A DNA stretch of 64,000 nucleotides from contig OX638132.1 of assembly GCA_951804985.1 (NCBI GenBank), forward strand, positions 18,023,529 through 18,087,528, read 5' to 3'. Position 1 is the stretch's first letter; each line of letters starts with the position of its first letter. Below are positions 35,384 through 46,479 of the stretch, piece by piece. The translations under genes were made by a program, and so were the position numbers. Under the pieces are notes generated by a model that was not told where the DNA came from, ran no database searches, and worked only from the letters and a program-made list of their open reading frames with translations. The stretch comes from Dryomyza anilis (taxonomy: Eukaryota > Arthropoda > Insecta > Diptera > Dryomyzidae).

Positions 35384-37141
35384 TTTATATTTTGTATATT
35401 TTTTATAGGTACTTTTTATACTTTTTATACTTTTTATACTTTTTATACTTTTTATACTTTTTATACTTTTTATACTTTTTATACTTTTTATACTTTTTAT
35501 ACTTTTTATACTTTTTATACTTTTTATACTTTTTATACTTTTTATACTTTTTATACTTTTTATACTTTTTATACTTTTTATACTTTTTATACTTTTTATA
35601 TTTTTTATACTTTTTATACTTTTTATACTTTTTATACTTTTTATACTTTTTATACTTTTTATACTTTTTATACTTTTTATACTTTTTATACTTTTTATAC
35701 TTTTTATACTTTTTATACTTTTTATACTTTTTATACTTTTTATACTTTTTATACTTTTTATACTTTTTATACTTTTTATACTTTTTATACTTTTTATACT
35801 TTTTATACTTTTTATACTTTTTATACTTTTTATACTTTTTATACTTTTTGTACTTTTTATACTTTTTATACTTTTTATACTTTTTATACTTTTTATACTT
35901 TTTATACTTTTTATACTTTTTATACTTTTTATACTTTTTATACTTTTTATACTTTTTATACTTTTTATACTTTTTATACTTTTTATACTTTTTATACTTT
36001 TTATACTTTTTATACTTTTTATACTTTTTATACTTTTTATACTTTTTATACTTTTTATACTTTTTATACTTTTTATACTTTTTATACTTTTTATACTTTT
36101 TATACTTTTTATACTTTTTATACTTTTTATACTTTTTATACTTTTTATACTTTTTATACTTTTTATACTTTTTATACTTTTTATACTTTTTATACTTTTT
36201 ATACTTTTTATACTTTTTATACTTTTTATACTTTTTATACTTTTTATACTTTTTATACTTTTTATACTTTTTATACTTTTTATACTTTTTATACTTTTTA
36301 TACTTTTTATACTTTTTATACTTTTTATACTTTTTATATTTTTTATACTTTTTATACTTTTTATACTTTTTATACTTTTTAAAATTTTTGTACTTTTTGT
36401 ACTTTTTATACTTTTTATACTTTTTATACTTTTTATACTTTTTATACTTTTTATACTTTTTATACTTTTTATACTTTTTATACTTTTTATACTTTTTATA
36501 CTTTTTATACTTTTTATAATTTTTGTACTTTTTGTACTTTTTATACTTTTTATACTTTTTATACTTTTTATACTTTTTATACTTTTTATACTTTTTATAC
36601 TTTTTATACTTTTTATACTTTTTATACTTTTTATACTTTTTATACTTTTTATACTTTTTATACTTTTTATACTTTTTATACTTTTTATACTTTTTATACT
36701 TTTTATACTTTTTATACTTTTTATACTTTTTATACTTTTTATACTTTTTATAATTTTTGTACTTTTTGTACTTTTTATACTTTTTATACTTTTTATACTT
36801 TTTATACTTTTTATACTTTTTATACTTTTTATACTTTTTATACTTTTTATACTTTTTATACTTTTTATACTTTTTATACTTTTTATACTTTTTATACTTT
36901 TTATACTTTTTATACTTTTTATACTTTTTATACTTTTTATACTTTTTATACTTTTTATACTTTTTATACTTTTTATACTTTTTATACTTTTTATACTTTT
37001 TATACTTTTTATACTTTTTATACTTTTTATACTTTTTATACTTTTTATACTTTTTATACTGTTTATACTTTTTATACTTTTTATACTTTTTATACTTTTT
37101 ATACTTTTTATACTTTTTATACTTTTTATAACTTTTATACT
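35384..37141. repeat. 9-bp tandem array, unit ACTTTTTAT (intron 7)
   Basis: About 195 units. Rare variants are shared between distant parts: the compound AATTTTTGTACTTTTTGTAC occurs at about 36384, 36519 and 36753. Spacings of 135 and 234 bp are whole multiples of nine, a sign of block duplication within the array. The last unit is GTTTATACT near 37060 and decay begins at 37130. Confidence 0.98.
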
Positions 37142-37226
37142 ATTACAATTTCTTTATTTCAATACCTTCTTTAATGGTTATTGTGTCAAGATATTTACCT
37201 ATTACGGTAGATACAAAGAAAACCAA

Positions 37227-37395
37227 ATATTATACTTTTATGAATTTGATCATGAATGTTATGAATTTCTTATTACGACTCAGCCAATCTCCAAGTTAGT
37301 CACATTTATGAATTGTTCATAAAATATTAATGAAATAGTTTATAAAATTGATGAACACATTCATAATATTTATGAAGTAATATTGTTTTTCGGGC
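37227..37395 (+). mobile_element. MITE-like repeat rich in TTATGAA / TTCATAA
   Basis: TTTATGAATTTGATCATGAA, TGTTATGAATTTCTTATTAC, GACTCAGCCAATCTCCAAG and CATTCATAATATTTATGAA match 59905-60085 in the same order and orientation. The ends are not defined. Its TTCATAA words resemble the 9-bp unit of intron 3. Confidence 0.6.
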
Positions 37396-38319
37396 TGGTT
37401 TTATTTATAATTTAGATATAAATTTATTAATAAAAGTTGAAAAATTGAATTTATACAAAGTGCATTTTCAGCAGAATTTTAGAGACACTTGGAAATACTG
37501 TCAACACAGCATTGTTCGTAGCATACAAAATATTATTACAATTTTTTGTTGTCCTTTTCGTTTTTTTTTTTATTTATTAATATTCCGAAATTTTGCTGAC
37601 TCCGTTGCATATGCTGTGGTAGCCATGTGCTTTGGCTGACTGCTTGGTTATCTATTGTTTTGTATCTTGGCCAAGTTATAGTTTATGGTACTATGTACTT
37701 TAGAGTGTAGATAGTGTCTGATTTTTTTTTGAAATTGTGCTCTAGTTTTCGTTGTTGTTTATGAGACTAATAAAAATTTGTTGAATTTAAATACAGTGCT
37801 TAGTTTGCAGACATTTATTTTTTTTGCCTATATTCTTGCTCTTTAACATAATAATCTTTAAATTAATCTTAAAAGTATTTATCAATCTACTCGTAAAAAT
37901 GTAATTTGTTCTACAACTCTTTTTAAATTATAATAATAAATCTAATTATAATAATTATAATTTAAACTATCACTACCAATCTTAGGGGTGAACAAGTCCT
38001 TATGAAAACTTTCGTACTACTCGAAAATCTGTTCTGCTGATATTTTATCTTCGTTAAGTTCGGTTTGCAAATGTCTGAAACAACATATGTTTAAAACTGA
38101 AATTAAACATATTGACCTGTATCAAAGTCAAAATTAACCTTGAACTTAAATTTAATGACGACTTTTTTGAAAGTTATCGTATTAAAATAGATGTCAAAAG
38201 CTTTACATTAATATAAACTCCAGTTTAAAATTATCTATAGTTAATCAACAATTTTTTAAAATTAAAATAAATTGTTTTTAATAATAAATTTAATTTAATT
38301 ACATTCATGTAAAAAAAGA
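37396..38319 (+). other. Intron 7 segment, no gene seen
   Basis: AT-rich sequence with T runs. Nothing is supported. Confidence 0.4.
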
Positions 38320-38500
38320 GATTTTGTGACGTGCCCCTAAAGGTATGCAGCATTTATGATGTGAAATGCAATGTGAAATGCATACAGCATACATGTAGGC
38401 GCAGCATTTACGCGTTAAACTGAAATTTTTGTATTCGATGTCACCCTGCCATATAATTCATAGCCCCTTTTTGAGATACTAAATTTAAAAAAATAGTGAT
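38320..38500 (-). mobile_element. Inverted partial copy of the 48328-48876 MITE
   Basis: GACGTGCCCCTAAAGGTATG, CAGCATTTATGATGTGAAATG, GCAGCATTTACGCGTTAAAC and TCGATGTCACCCTGCCATAT match the reverse complement of about 48590-48770. The CACTGAG terminal repeats seen at the other copy are not recognisable here, so this is a relic. Confidence 0.7.
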
Positions 38501-40555
38501 AAAAAGCAGTAGTAATGTTAGTAGATGATGTCCGTTAGTAAAATTGGTTATGGGGTTTCGCAAGCACACATAACCATTCCAAACGAGAACGGAACAAAAT
38601 ACAATTATAATAAATAAATGAATATAAAAAATATAAATTAAAAAATACAGTTTTTATTACTAAAAAAAAAAATAATAATTCTTTTAAATTGTAATAAATT
38701 TGTTTTAAATTTTGTGTTTAAATAAATTGCTTTAAATTTAAATGCAATTTTTTAAGGTTTTTTTTATTGTCGCATTGAAAAATATACTTGAAAAACCCTA
38801 AACTATAAATTTACTTTTTGGCTTCAAAAGTTTTTATTTATTTAAAATATTAAGAAATAAATAAAATTATTATTTTTATATTATTTACTAAAATTTCAAT
38901 AAAAAGTTATTGTTTTAAAACAATTGTTTTAAAGATTGCGTAAATAACATTTGTTTTAAGTACTTTAAACCATTATTCACAGTTATAATAATAACACAGT
39001 TAGAATTCAAATTTTGTGCGACAAAAAGTTGTCCTTCTTTAATTTTATTATTAATAGTTAAACATATTCTTTATTTTTATTTTGATTCTCTATTTTCGCT
39101 AAAAGAAGCATTTTCTTACTTTGACAAAAAATGCGCATGAAAATAAAAAAAATTTCAAATATTTGCAATTTTTGTAGTTCCATGGCGTGTCTTTAAAAGG
39201 CTTAGCTTAAGAAACAAAAAATTAGTTTGAAGCACCAGAAAAAGACGTGATACTAAGTCTATTGATAATGGCTGCTTAACCCATTTTTAGTGGCAATCGT
39301 CAACGGTGGTGACATTTTCAAGTGTTTGTGAAATTTTAATGTCAATTGAACTGTTGGCATTGAGCTTAGAAAAACACTAAAAATAAACAAAAAAAATTAA
39401 ATCGAATTAAAAGTAACGAAAAGAAGTAGATCTAGTGTAAGTTTAAGAAACCAAACAAGTTGTCTGTAGTTTTTCTTGCTTTTTGTAATACATAAAATGC
39501 AGTAAATTGCATGAAGAAGGTCAAACAAAAAAGTGTAATTTTATAAAGCGCTTATTAAAGACAATTAAAGAAACTAATTTAATTTGTTTAAGAGAAAAAT
39601 CAATTGAAAGTAATATGTATTGATAAATTTCTGTAGATAAACAAAAAAAAAAATGTTTACCTGATTAATCAAATAGTGCTAAATGTAGTGAACAAGCACT
39701 ATTCCAGTTTTACTAAATTTAAAATAATTCAAACAAATAATTCAAACAAATACGTTCAACCATTCGATGGAATTTGAACTATACATATTGTAATAAAATT
39801 AAATAATTTGCTCTACTGTACAAGCAGACACAACGTAGAAAAGAGACAAAATATCATTCAACAAAATAGCATTGAACGATAAAAAATAGAAGATATTTCC
39901 AATTACACACAGTAGTGCGAATGATGTGATGCAAATTATGTGTGGGTAATACGAATTCACGTATTACCCAGTGTAGACGTTTGTGGAAACTTCTAGAATA
40001 CGCCTATGCGCTGCGCATGAGTGTAATAGAGATGAAGACATCTTTCGAGCAGTACGTTTTCTCGTTAAGGCTAGAAGTTAGTGGAAACTTCATGGATTCG
40101 GCATTGTAGTACACAAAAACTCGGCATCTGAGGTGCAGTACTTTAGTTTGTATTTGAGTTAAATTAAAAGTTTGCAGCAGTTCTTAGTTATTAATCGTTA
40201 GTTAATTGGTTAGATAAACTGAATGTATAATGTAATTACCTACTAAAATTAAAACCAAATTCAATTTGGTATTTATTGAGAGCATAGACTTAACTTTCAC
40301 AAGAATATGTTAAATATTCGTCAAAAAAAAAAAACAAAAATATTACTATTGTTATTTAAATATTTTACCAAAAGTATGAAGTAGTGTTTGACACATTATC
40401 ACAGTTAACTATTTGCCTTAAAGTATGCAGCATATAAATAACAATTCTGAAATTACATTCAATTGATATCGTATAATCGACATACATAATATTTAACTAA
40501 ATATTTACTATATTAATTTAACTCTTGTTGTCTCTTATCTTCATCACAAATGCAG
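38501..40555 (+). other. End of intron 7, no gene seen
   Basis: AT-rich to about 39900. At 39944-39969 a perfect 10-bp inverted repeat GGGTAATACG / CGTATTACCC flanks AATTCA. It is followed by a GC-richer block to 40150 with two GTGGAAACTTC direct repeats, which could be an old solo LTR but lacks provable ends. The exon-8 acceptor ATGCAG closes the stretch. Confidence 0.4.
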
Positions 40556-40686
40556 TTATACCCACTCTGCAATTGGATTTGGGCTCAAATTTGAATCCAG
40601 ACGACATCGAGGAAGGCGATGATGTTTACTTCGAGTGCAAGGTACACGCAAATCCGGCAGCATACAAAGTGGTTTGGAAACACAAT
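40556..40686 (+). CDS. Sidestep-like exon 8 of window (first half of Ig4)
   Basis: The acceptor is CACAAATGCAG and the donor is GTAAGTA. T plus TT gives phenylalanine, then IPTLQLDLGSNLNPDDIEEG, DDVYFECKVHANPAAYKVVW and KHN, ending in phase 0. It contains the first Ig4 cysteine and the tryptophan. The following intron is 16.6 kb and hosts the RTE element, one 9-bp array and a Helitron. Confidence 0.95.
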
Positions 40687-41172
40687 GTAAGTAGAGAATA
40701 TCATAAATTTGATGTATATATGATGCAGTTCTCTTATCTGAGTTGCTAAAATTATATAATGCAATATAATAATGTTTACACTTCTGAGCAATTTCATTAA
40801 AATCAAATTTCGATATAGAATTTTTATATTTTATATGATTTGAGTTATTTCAATTAAATACCACATCATTGTTTACATTTTATTGCTCATGTTATTCAAT
40901 AGACTTAGAAACAATTGAATTTGTAGTTAATTTGAAATTGTTATTTGCTATCATCTGCAGGTCTCTTTAACAATTCGAAATATCAATGTGTACGATAAAT
41001 TCTTTATTATAGTTTATATAGAACTATACAAATTAGTTTAGGTTTGCAGATTGAATTTTGATTGAATTGGCTTTAAGTTTATTTATAAGCAATAACGTAA
41101 ATGTACCTAATTGTATTACCTTACGGAAAATTATACTTTAAACCTAAAAATATAAGAAAAGTAAAATATTAT
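40687..41172 (+). other. Intron 8 before the retrotransposon, no gene seen
   Basis: AT-rich; 41093-41160 resembles 6430-6500 (see intron 2). The last nine bases, AAATATTAT (41164-41172), are the left target-site duplication of the RTE element. Confidence 0.5.
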
Positions 41173-41222
41173 GGGGACTATGGGGGCGATTATCACAAGG
41201 CAACGTGTCTGAGTGCTTCAAC

Positions 41223-41375
41223 ATGGCGAAGCCAGCGCAATCCTTGTCGGTGTCGTCTCAAGTCAACTCACTGGTCACCAGAATTGACAAACTGTCAAAT
41301 GGTGACACCTCCACTTCGGTGGAAGTCCTCCTCGTGGAAGTCCCTGGAAACGGCGCTTTACACCACCCGGTGTAG
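41223..41375 (+). CDS. Small upstream frame of the RTE element (possible ORF1)
   Basis: A 50-codon frame starts MAKPAQSLSVSSQVNSLVTR and ends HHPV, located in the leader 84 bp before the main frame's ATG. Some RTE elements, such as RTE-1 of nematodes, have a tiny ORF1 of about this size. No domain is recognisable, and it may only be an upstream ORF that affects translation of the main frame. Confidence 0.35.
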   Translation: MAKPAQSLSVSSQVNSLVTRIDKLSNGDTSTSVEVLLVEVPGNGALHHPV

Positions 41376-41458
41376 AAGTCGGCTAAAGTGAGTGGCGAGC
41401 ATCTCCCTCAGAGTGAGGGTTCGTGCGTTGGGTTTGGGTCCCACCACGGAAAAAACCT

Positions 41459-44400
41459 ATGCGCCCAATGAAAACAAAAAAGAAGCCTCGGATAACGACC
41501 GATTACAACGATGACGACCCACGCAAACGTTTTAAGGACCATGATTTACGGATATGCACCTGGAATGTCCGGACCCTTTATAGGGAAGGTGCCTCTATCC
41601 AGCTGGCAGATGTCCTCGAAAAATATAAGGCTGACATCACCGCTATCCAGGAGATGCGATGGACGGGACAGGGCTGTTCGAAACAAGCGTCCTGTGATAT
41701 CTACTACAGCTGCCATGCGGAGAGACACGAATTTGGATGTGGATTTGTGGTCGGCAAGAGACTCCGCCACCTTGTCTCTAGGTTCACGCCCGTGGACGAA
41801 AGGCTGGCAACAATCCGCATCAAGGCTAAATATTTCCATATCAGCCTAATTTGTGCACACGCTCCGACGAACGAGAAAGATGACGAGACAAAAGAGCGCT
41901 TCTACGAGCGCCTAGACAACGCATACGAGCGCTGCCCCCGCCACGATATCAAAATCGTGCTAGGCGATTTTAACGCCAAGGTGGGCAGAGAAGCCATCTA
42001 TTGTCCCACAATCGGAAAATTTAGCCTCCATGCCAACACTTCCGATAACGGAACGAGGCTAATCGACTTCGCCGCAGCACGAAACATGGTAGTTAGTAGC
42101 ACTAGATTCGAACATTTCGATATCCACAAGGCCACATGGTTGTCGCCCGATCAAAAAACTCGAAATCAAATTGATCACGTTGTGATTGACGGAAGGCACG
42201 CTTCAAGCGTGATGGACGTACGCACAATCCGAGGTGCCAATATGGACTCGGATCATTACCTTGTAGCAGCCAAGGTCCGCACACGCTTAAGCGCTGCGAA
42301 GAACGTACGGAACCAAACGCAGAGAAAGCTAGACGTCGGAAAGCTGCAATCACAACAGACAACGCAAGCCTTTTCCACTCGACTCTCACACCTGCTTAGA
42401 CAAAGCACTCCTCCTCTCGATGATATAAGCGCGCAGTGGAATCATATCTCCTGCTCTATGCGTACGGCTGCCGAAGAGGTGCTTGGATTCCAACGCCCCC
42501 TGAGGAATCAGTGGTATGACCAAGAGTGTCGCGCGGCCACTGCAGAGAAAGACGCTGCGTACAAATCCACCCTGCAGTCAGTAGCTACGCGAGCTGCGAA
42601 GGAGCGATACAAAGAGAAGAGGAGGGAAGAGAGACGTCTTTTCAGGCGTAAAAAAAGCGAGGCAGAAAGACGTGAGTGTGAGGAGATTGAGATGCATGGG
42701 GACAGGAATGAGGCTCGAAAATTCTTCGAGAAAATAAGACGCCTAGCCGGAGGTTCGAAATCCGGAGCCTCTTCCTGTAAAGATGAGAACGGAAATCTAG
42801 TGACAGATATCCAGAGCACACTGAAAATATGGAGGGATCACTTCTCTAAACTGCTGACCGGTGATGATGACCTCAATTCCACCGATAGAGAAGCAAACCC
42901 GGCAACCCCAGTACTTGATGACGACGTTGAGATTCCGCCACCCGACCATGACGAGGTCAGAACAGCCATTGCTCGGCTGAAAAACAACAAAGCCGCAGGT
43001 GCTGATGGCCTGCCTGCTGAATTGTTTAAGACCGGAGGCGAAGAGCTAATAGAGAGCATGCACGAGCTCGTAAGCAGAATATGGTCGGATGAAAGCATGC
43101 CAAGTGACTGGAACCTCAGTGTACTCTGCCCAATCCTTAAGAAAGGGGATCCCACTATCTGCGCCAACTACCGTGGGATCAGCCTACTCAATATCGCATA
43201 CAAGGTTCTATCGAGCGTATTATGTGAAAGACTGAAGCCCATCGTCAACAGACTGATTGGACCTTATCAGTGCGGCTTCAGACCTGGAAAGTCCACCATA
43301 GACCAGATTTTCACATTGCGCCTAATCCAGGAAAAGACCCTAGAAAAACAGATCGACACCTACCACCTATTAGTCGACTATAAAGCCGCCTTCGACACTC
43401 CGATAAGGGAACGATTATACGCCGCAATGTCTGAGTTCGGTATACCTGCGAAACTTATAAGGCTTTGCAGGATGACCCTGAGCAACACACGTTGCTCAGT
43501 GAGAATAGGAAAAGACCTCTCCGAGCCATTTCATACCGAACGAGGTTTCAGACAGGGTGACTCCCTATCGTGCGACTTTTTTAACTTATTGATGGAGAAA
43601 ATAGTTCGAGCTGCCGAACTCCGTCAAAGCGGCACTATCCTCAACAAAAGTGTCATGCTGCTCGCATATGCCGACGATATTGATATCATTGGCAGGAGCA
43701 CACGAGCAGTCAGCGCAGCATTCTCCAGATTGGAGAAAGAGTCGCGTCGAATGGGTCTAGCGGTGAACGAGGACAAGACGAAGTTCCTTGTGTCAACAAG
43801 CAAAAAAGAGTCCGTGCGTCTTGGACAAAAAGCTGATTTTGACACCCACAAGTTCGACATTGTGAAGGACTTCGTCTATCTGGGATCCAGCGTAAACAGC
43901 AACAACGACGTCAGCCTGGAGATCAAACGGAGAATAACTCTTGCCAACAGGTGCTACTTTGGGCTCAGTAGGCAATTGAGAAGCAGAGCCCTCTCTCGCC
44001 GGACAAAAATAACGCTCTACAAGTCACTCATCATGCCCGTCCTACTTTATGGTGCAGAAACATGGACGCTGGCCACCACCGATGAGAGAGTACTGGGAGC
44101 GTTCGAGAGAAAGATTCTCCGTAAAATCTTTGGCCCTATCTGCTTTGCTAACGAGTATCGAATCAGGATGAACCACGAGCTGTATGAGATATTCGACGAC
44201 ATTGACATAGTCAAGCGCATCAAGATCCAGCGGCTTCGCTGGCTAGGTCATGTCGAACGAATGGATGAAAACACTCCAGCCAAGAAGGTGCTTGAATCGA
44301 AACTCGAAGGTGGACAGCGTAGAAGAGGGCGTCCAAATCTGCGTTGGAAAGACCAAGTTGAGGACAACCTGGCAACGCTTGGTATTTCTAACTGGCGTCA

Positions 44401-44467
44401 GCGCGCGCAAAGCAGATCCGACTGGCGCGGCTTCATCTCAGCGGCCAAAACCGACCCACGGTTGTAA
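41459..44467 (+). CDS. RTE-type endonuclease / reverse transcriptase polyprotein
   Basis: 1002 residues from the first ATG, uninterrupted. The N-terminal apurinic-like endonuclease has TWNVR (34-38), AIQEMRW with the catalytic glutamate (E65), LGDFNAKVG (168-176) and SDHYLV (264-269). The reverse transcriptase has KAAGADGLPAELF, YRGISLLN, FRPGKSTIDQ, LVDYKAAFD (catalytic D640), RQGDSLS (from 698) and YADD (737-740). Thumb-like sequence with YLGSSVNSNND and the C-terminal RWLGHVERMDEN / GRPNLRWKDQVEDNL block common in RTE-like elements complete it. It nicks DNA and copies its RNA at the nick. The frame is open further upstream to a GTG at 41423, but no ATG precedes 41459. All key residues that I can check are present. 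Such proteins are often mislabelled as craniofacial development protein 2-like. Confidence 0.95.
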   Translation: MRPMKTKKKPRITTDYNDDDPRKRFKDHDLRICTWNVRTLYREGASIQLADVLEKYKADITAIQEMRWTGQGCSKQASCDIYYSCHAERHEFGCGFVVGKRLRHLVSRFTPVDERLATIRIKAKYFHISLICAHAPTNEKDDETKERFYERLDNAYERCPRHDIKIVLGDFNAKVGREAIYCPTIGKFSLHANTSDNGTRLIDFAAARNMVVSSTRFEHFDIHKATWLSPDQKTRNQIDHVVIDGRHASSVMDVRTIRGANMDSDHYLVAAKVRTRLSAAKNVRNQTQRKLDVGKLQSQQTTQAFSTRLSHLLRQSTPPLDDISAQWNHISCSMRTAAEEVLGFQRPLRNQWYDQECRAATAEKDAAYKSTLQSVATRAAKERYKEKRREERRLFRRKKSEAERRECEEIEMHGDRNEARKFFEKIRRLAGGSKSGASSCKDENGNLVTDIQSTLKIWRDHFSKLLTGDDDLNSTDREANPATPVLDDDVEIPPPDHDEVRTAIARLKNNKAAGADGLPAELFKTGGEELIESMHELVSRIWSDESMPSDWNLSVLCPILKKGDPTICANYRGISLLNIAYKVLSSVLCERLKPIVNRLIGPYQCGFRPGKSTIDQIFTLRLIQEKTLEKQIDTYHLLVDYKAAFDTPIRERLYAAMSEFGIPAKLIRLCRMTLSNTRCSVRIGKDLSEPFHTERGFRQGDSLSCDFFNLLMEKIVRAAELRQSGTILNKSVMLLAYADDIDIIGRSTRAVSAAFSRLEKESRRMGLAVNEDKTKFLVSTSKKESVRLGQKADFDTHKFDIVKDFVYLGSSVNSNNDVSLEIKRRITLANRCYFGLSRQLRSRALSRRTKITLYKSLIMPVLLYGAETWTLATTDERVLGAFERKILRKIFGPICFANEYRIRMNHELYEIFDDIDIVKRIKIQRLRWLGHVERMDENTPAKKVLESKLEGGQRRRGRPNLRWKDQVEDNLATLGISNWRQRAQSRSDWRGFISAAKTDPRL

Positions 44468-44501
44468 GGGCCATTTAAGTAAGTAAGTAAGTAAATATTA
44501 T

Positions 44502-44680
44502 AAATTTTTTTCCAAATAGAAACAAATTATTTCTAAATTATTAAGTGCAATTTAAGAATTTTACTAAGGATTATTTTGGCATTTTACTAATAGACTTTAC
44601 TTTTATGAGGAAAAATTTATAAAAAAAATCTTAAAATCATAAAAATAGTAAAACAATTAGCTTCTTTCTTTTCTGAGTTT
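44502..44680 (+). other. Intron 8 after the retrotransposon, no gene seen
   Basis: Short AT-rich stretch with nothing recognisable. Confidence 0.4.
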
Positions 44681-45310
44681 GCTAATACATAATATAGTAA
44701 AATCAAAAATATACATTATGTAGTAAAATCATGTCAAGTAAAGACAAATACACTCAAAATGTAAATAAATATTGTAATTTATTTACTTTTTGTGTACATT
44801 TGTAGTTATTTGACATGGTTTTACTGTATATTGTATTTATTTAACTTTTTTGCTAATACATAATGTAGTAAAATCAAATCAAATCAAATAAATACATTAT
44901 GTAGTAAAATCATATCAAGTTAAGACAAATACACTCAAAAAGTAAATAAATATAGTAATTTATTTACTTTTAGTGTTCATTTGTAGTTATTTGACATGGT
45001 TTTACTATATAATGTATTTATTTGACTTGATTTTACTACATGATGTATTAAAAGTTTATTACATATATATTGCAGAAACTTCCGCATGTTTTTGTTTGCT
45101 GTTTTATTTATTCCTTCGTACGATAAATCGAAAATACTGTTTGTAATTTCCTGGTTTAAGTAACATTGTGTGTATTTGTAGTAATTTGACATGGTTTTAC
45201 TATATAATGTATTTATTTGACTTGAATTTACTACATGATGTATTAAAACGTTATTACATATATATTGCAGAAACTTTAGTATGTTTTTGTTTTCTGTTTT
45301 ATTTATTCGT
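44681..45310 (+). repeat. Irregular tandem repeat with TTTTACTACAT / ATGTAGTAAAA words
   Basis: GCTAATACATAAT-TAGTAAAATC starts at 44681 and 44852 (offset 171), each followed by ATTATGTAGTAAAATCAT-TCAAG and GACAAATACACTCAAAA-GTAAATAAATAT. A second nested repeat, TTGACATGGTTTTACTATAT to TATTGCAGAAACTT, lies at 44991 and 45185 (offset 194). Both contain inverted words (ACATAATGTAGTAAAATC against GATTTTACTACATGATGT). Confidence 0.65.
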
Positions 45311-45461
45311 TCATACGTACACATAGCGGTCCTAATGCGAAGTGAACAGGTCCAAACGAAAACCAAGCAAACCAAAAGTAACGGATACTGTGACTATATG
45401 TCTGTCTGAAATTGCATATGCAAGATAAATCGAAAATACTGTTTGAAATTTTCAGGTTTAA

Positions 45462-45623
45462 GGGCGAGTTTACACGATAGAGAAAATATCTAGAGTTAGA
45501 GCAAAATGGAGCAAAAAATTACATAGAGTTGTGTAAACACAACATAGAGCTCCACGGTAGTGAACTCTACGATAGATTTTTTTTCTCTATCTCTAGCTAA
45601 TTTCTGTATCGTGTTTTCGAGCC
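45462..45623. mobile_element. MITE with TTAA target duplication
   Basis: 162 bp. GGGCGAGTTTACACGATAGA, continuing GAAAATATCTAGAGTTAGAG, is matched in inverse by CTCTATCTCTAGCTAATTTC, continuing TGTATCGTGTTTTCGAGCC. TTAA flanks both sides (45458-45461 and 45624-45627). The TTAA specificity suggests a piggyBac- or Kolobok-type parent, which is an inference. Confidence 0.85.
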
Positions 45624-46479
45624 TTAAGTAACAAAAGGAAGTAAAATCAAACTGATTCTAAAATATAAATAAATACTAGAACTCACAGAAAATCATTGTG
45701 TTATTCACTCAAATAAAACAGCTACTGACAGCTATCAATAATATTACATGTTTTGTCTTGATTATATTTTCACTATATTCCCCGGATCCATCACATCTGT
45801 AAATGCCATATTATCTCTTGAGAAATAAGTTTAAAAAAGATGGGCTGTGAGTATTTCAAAGCAGCCAACTCATCGAATCAATATTTGCAACAAACACCAA
45901 GATAATCGCGAACTCATTCTCAGATTAACTAATTATTATAGCTGCTACATTATTAAGAGTCATCTTCGTTATATCTATAAGAACCACATAGTGATTTTTA
46001 CATTCTTCTCCAACTTTATTGTTTTTTTCTTCTGCTGTATTCTCTTCTTCTGGTTATGCTGCAGCTGCTTCTGGTACTTATTCGTCTACTCCTCCTTCTT
46101 GGAAGGCTTTATTTTTAGTTTACCCAGTCATTTATTTAGCTAAATATATTCTATTTAAGCCACGTAAATCTAGGCAACGTCAACTTTATCATTATTCTTA
46201 ACTCATTGCTGCCTATAGTCTTTCGGATAAAACTTTTCCGCAGCAACCACAATTAAAATCCTTTTCGAATCAGTTTGCTGATTGACAGACAGAAAAACTT
46301 TTTCCGCTGCCAAACGACATGAATGACAGGCAGCCAGCGCATCATCGTCATTGTCATTTCCATCATTTAGCTTATATTATTTATTTTACGTATTTGCCAA
46401 GCTTTTCAAATATTTCATTGAAAATGTCATTGATTTCGATTAACACTTAGAATAATTGTATACAATATTATTAGAGAAC

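Larger units (their letters stand above)
41173..44492 (+). mobile_element. Full-length RTE-type non-LTR retrotransposon
   Basis: A 3.3-kb element, clearly richer in G+C than its AT-rich surroundings, lies in intron 8 in the same orientation as the host gene. It has a roughly 286-bp leader, one long intact frame (41459-44467) and a very short 3' region, GGGCCATT, then (TAAG)n. Short 3' ends with microsatellite-like tails are typical of the RTE clade. Direct repeats AAATATTAT at 41164-41172 and 44493-44501 flank it, giving a 9-bp target duplication. The intact frame and duplication indicate a recent insertion. Confidence 0.93.

Noticed and set aside
39941..40180. Solo LTR
   Set aside because: The GGGTAATACG/CGTATTACCC inverted pair and GC-rich text are suggestive, but no TG...CA ends or target duplication could be shown.
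41423..41458. RTE polyprotein starting at 41423
   Set aside because: The codon there is GTG. The first ATG in frame is at 41459, which is the more likely start in a eukaryote.
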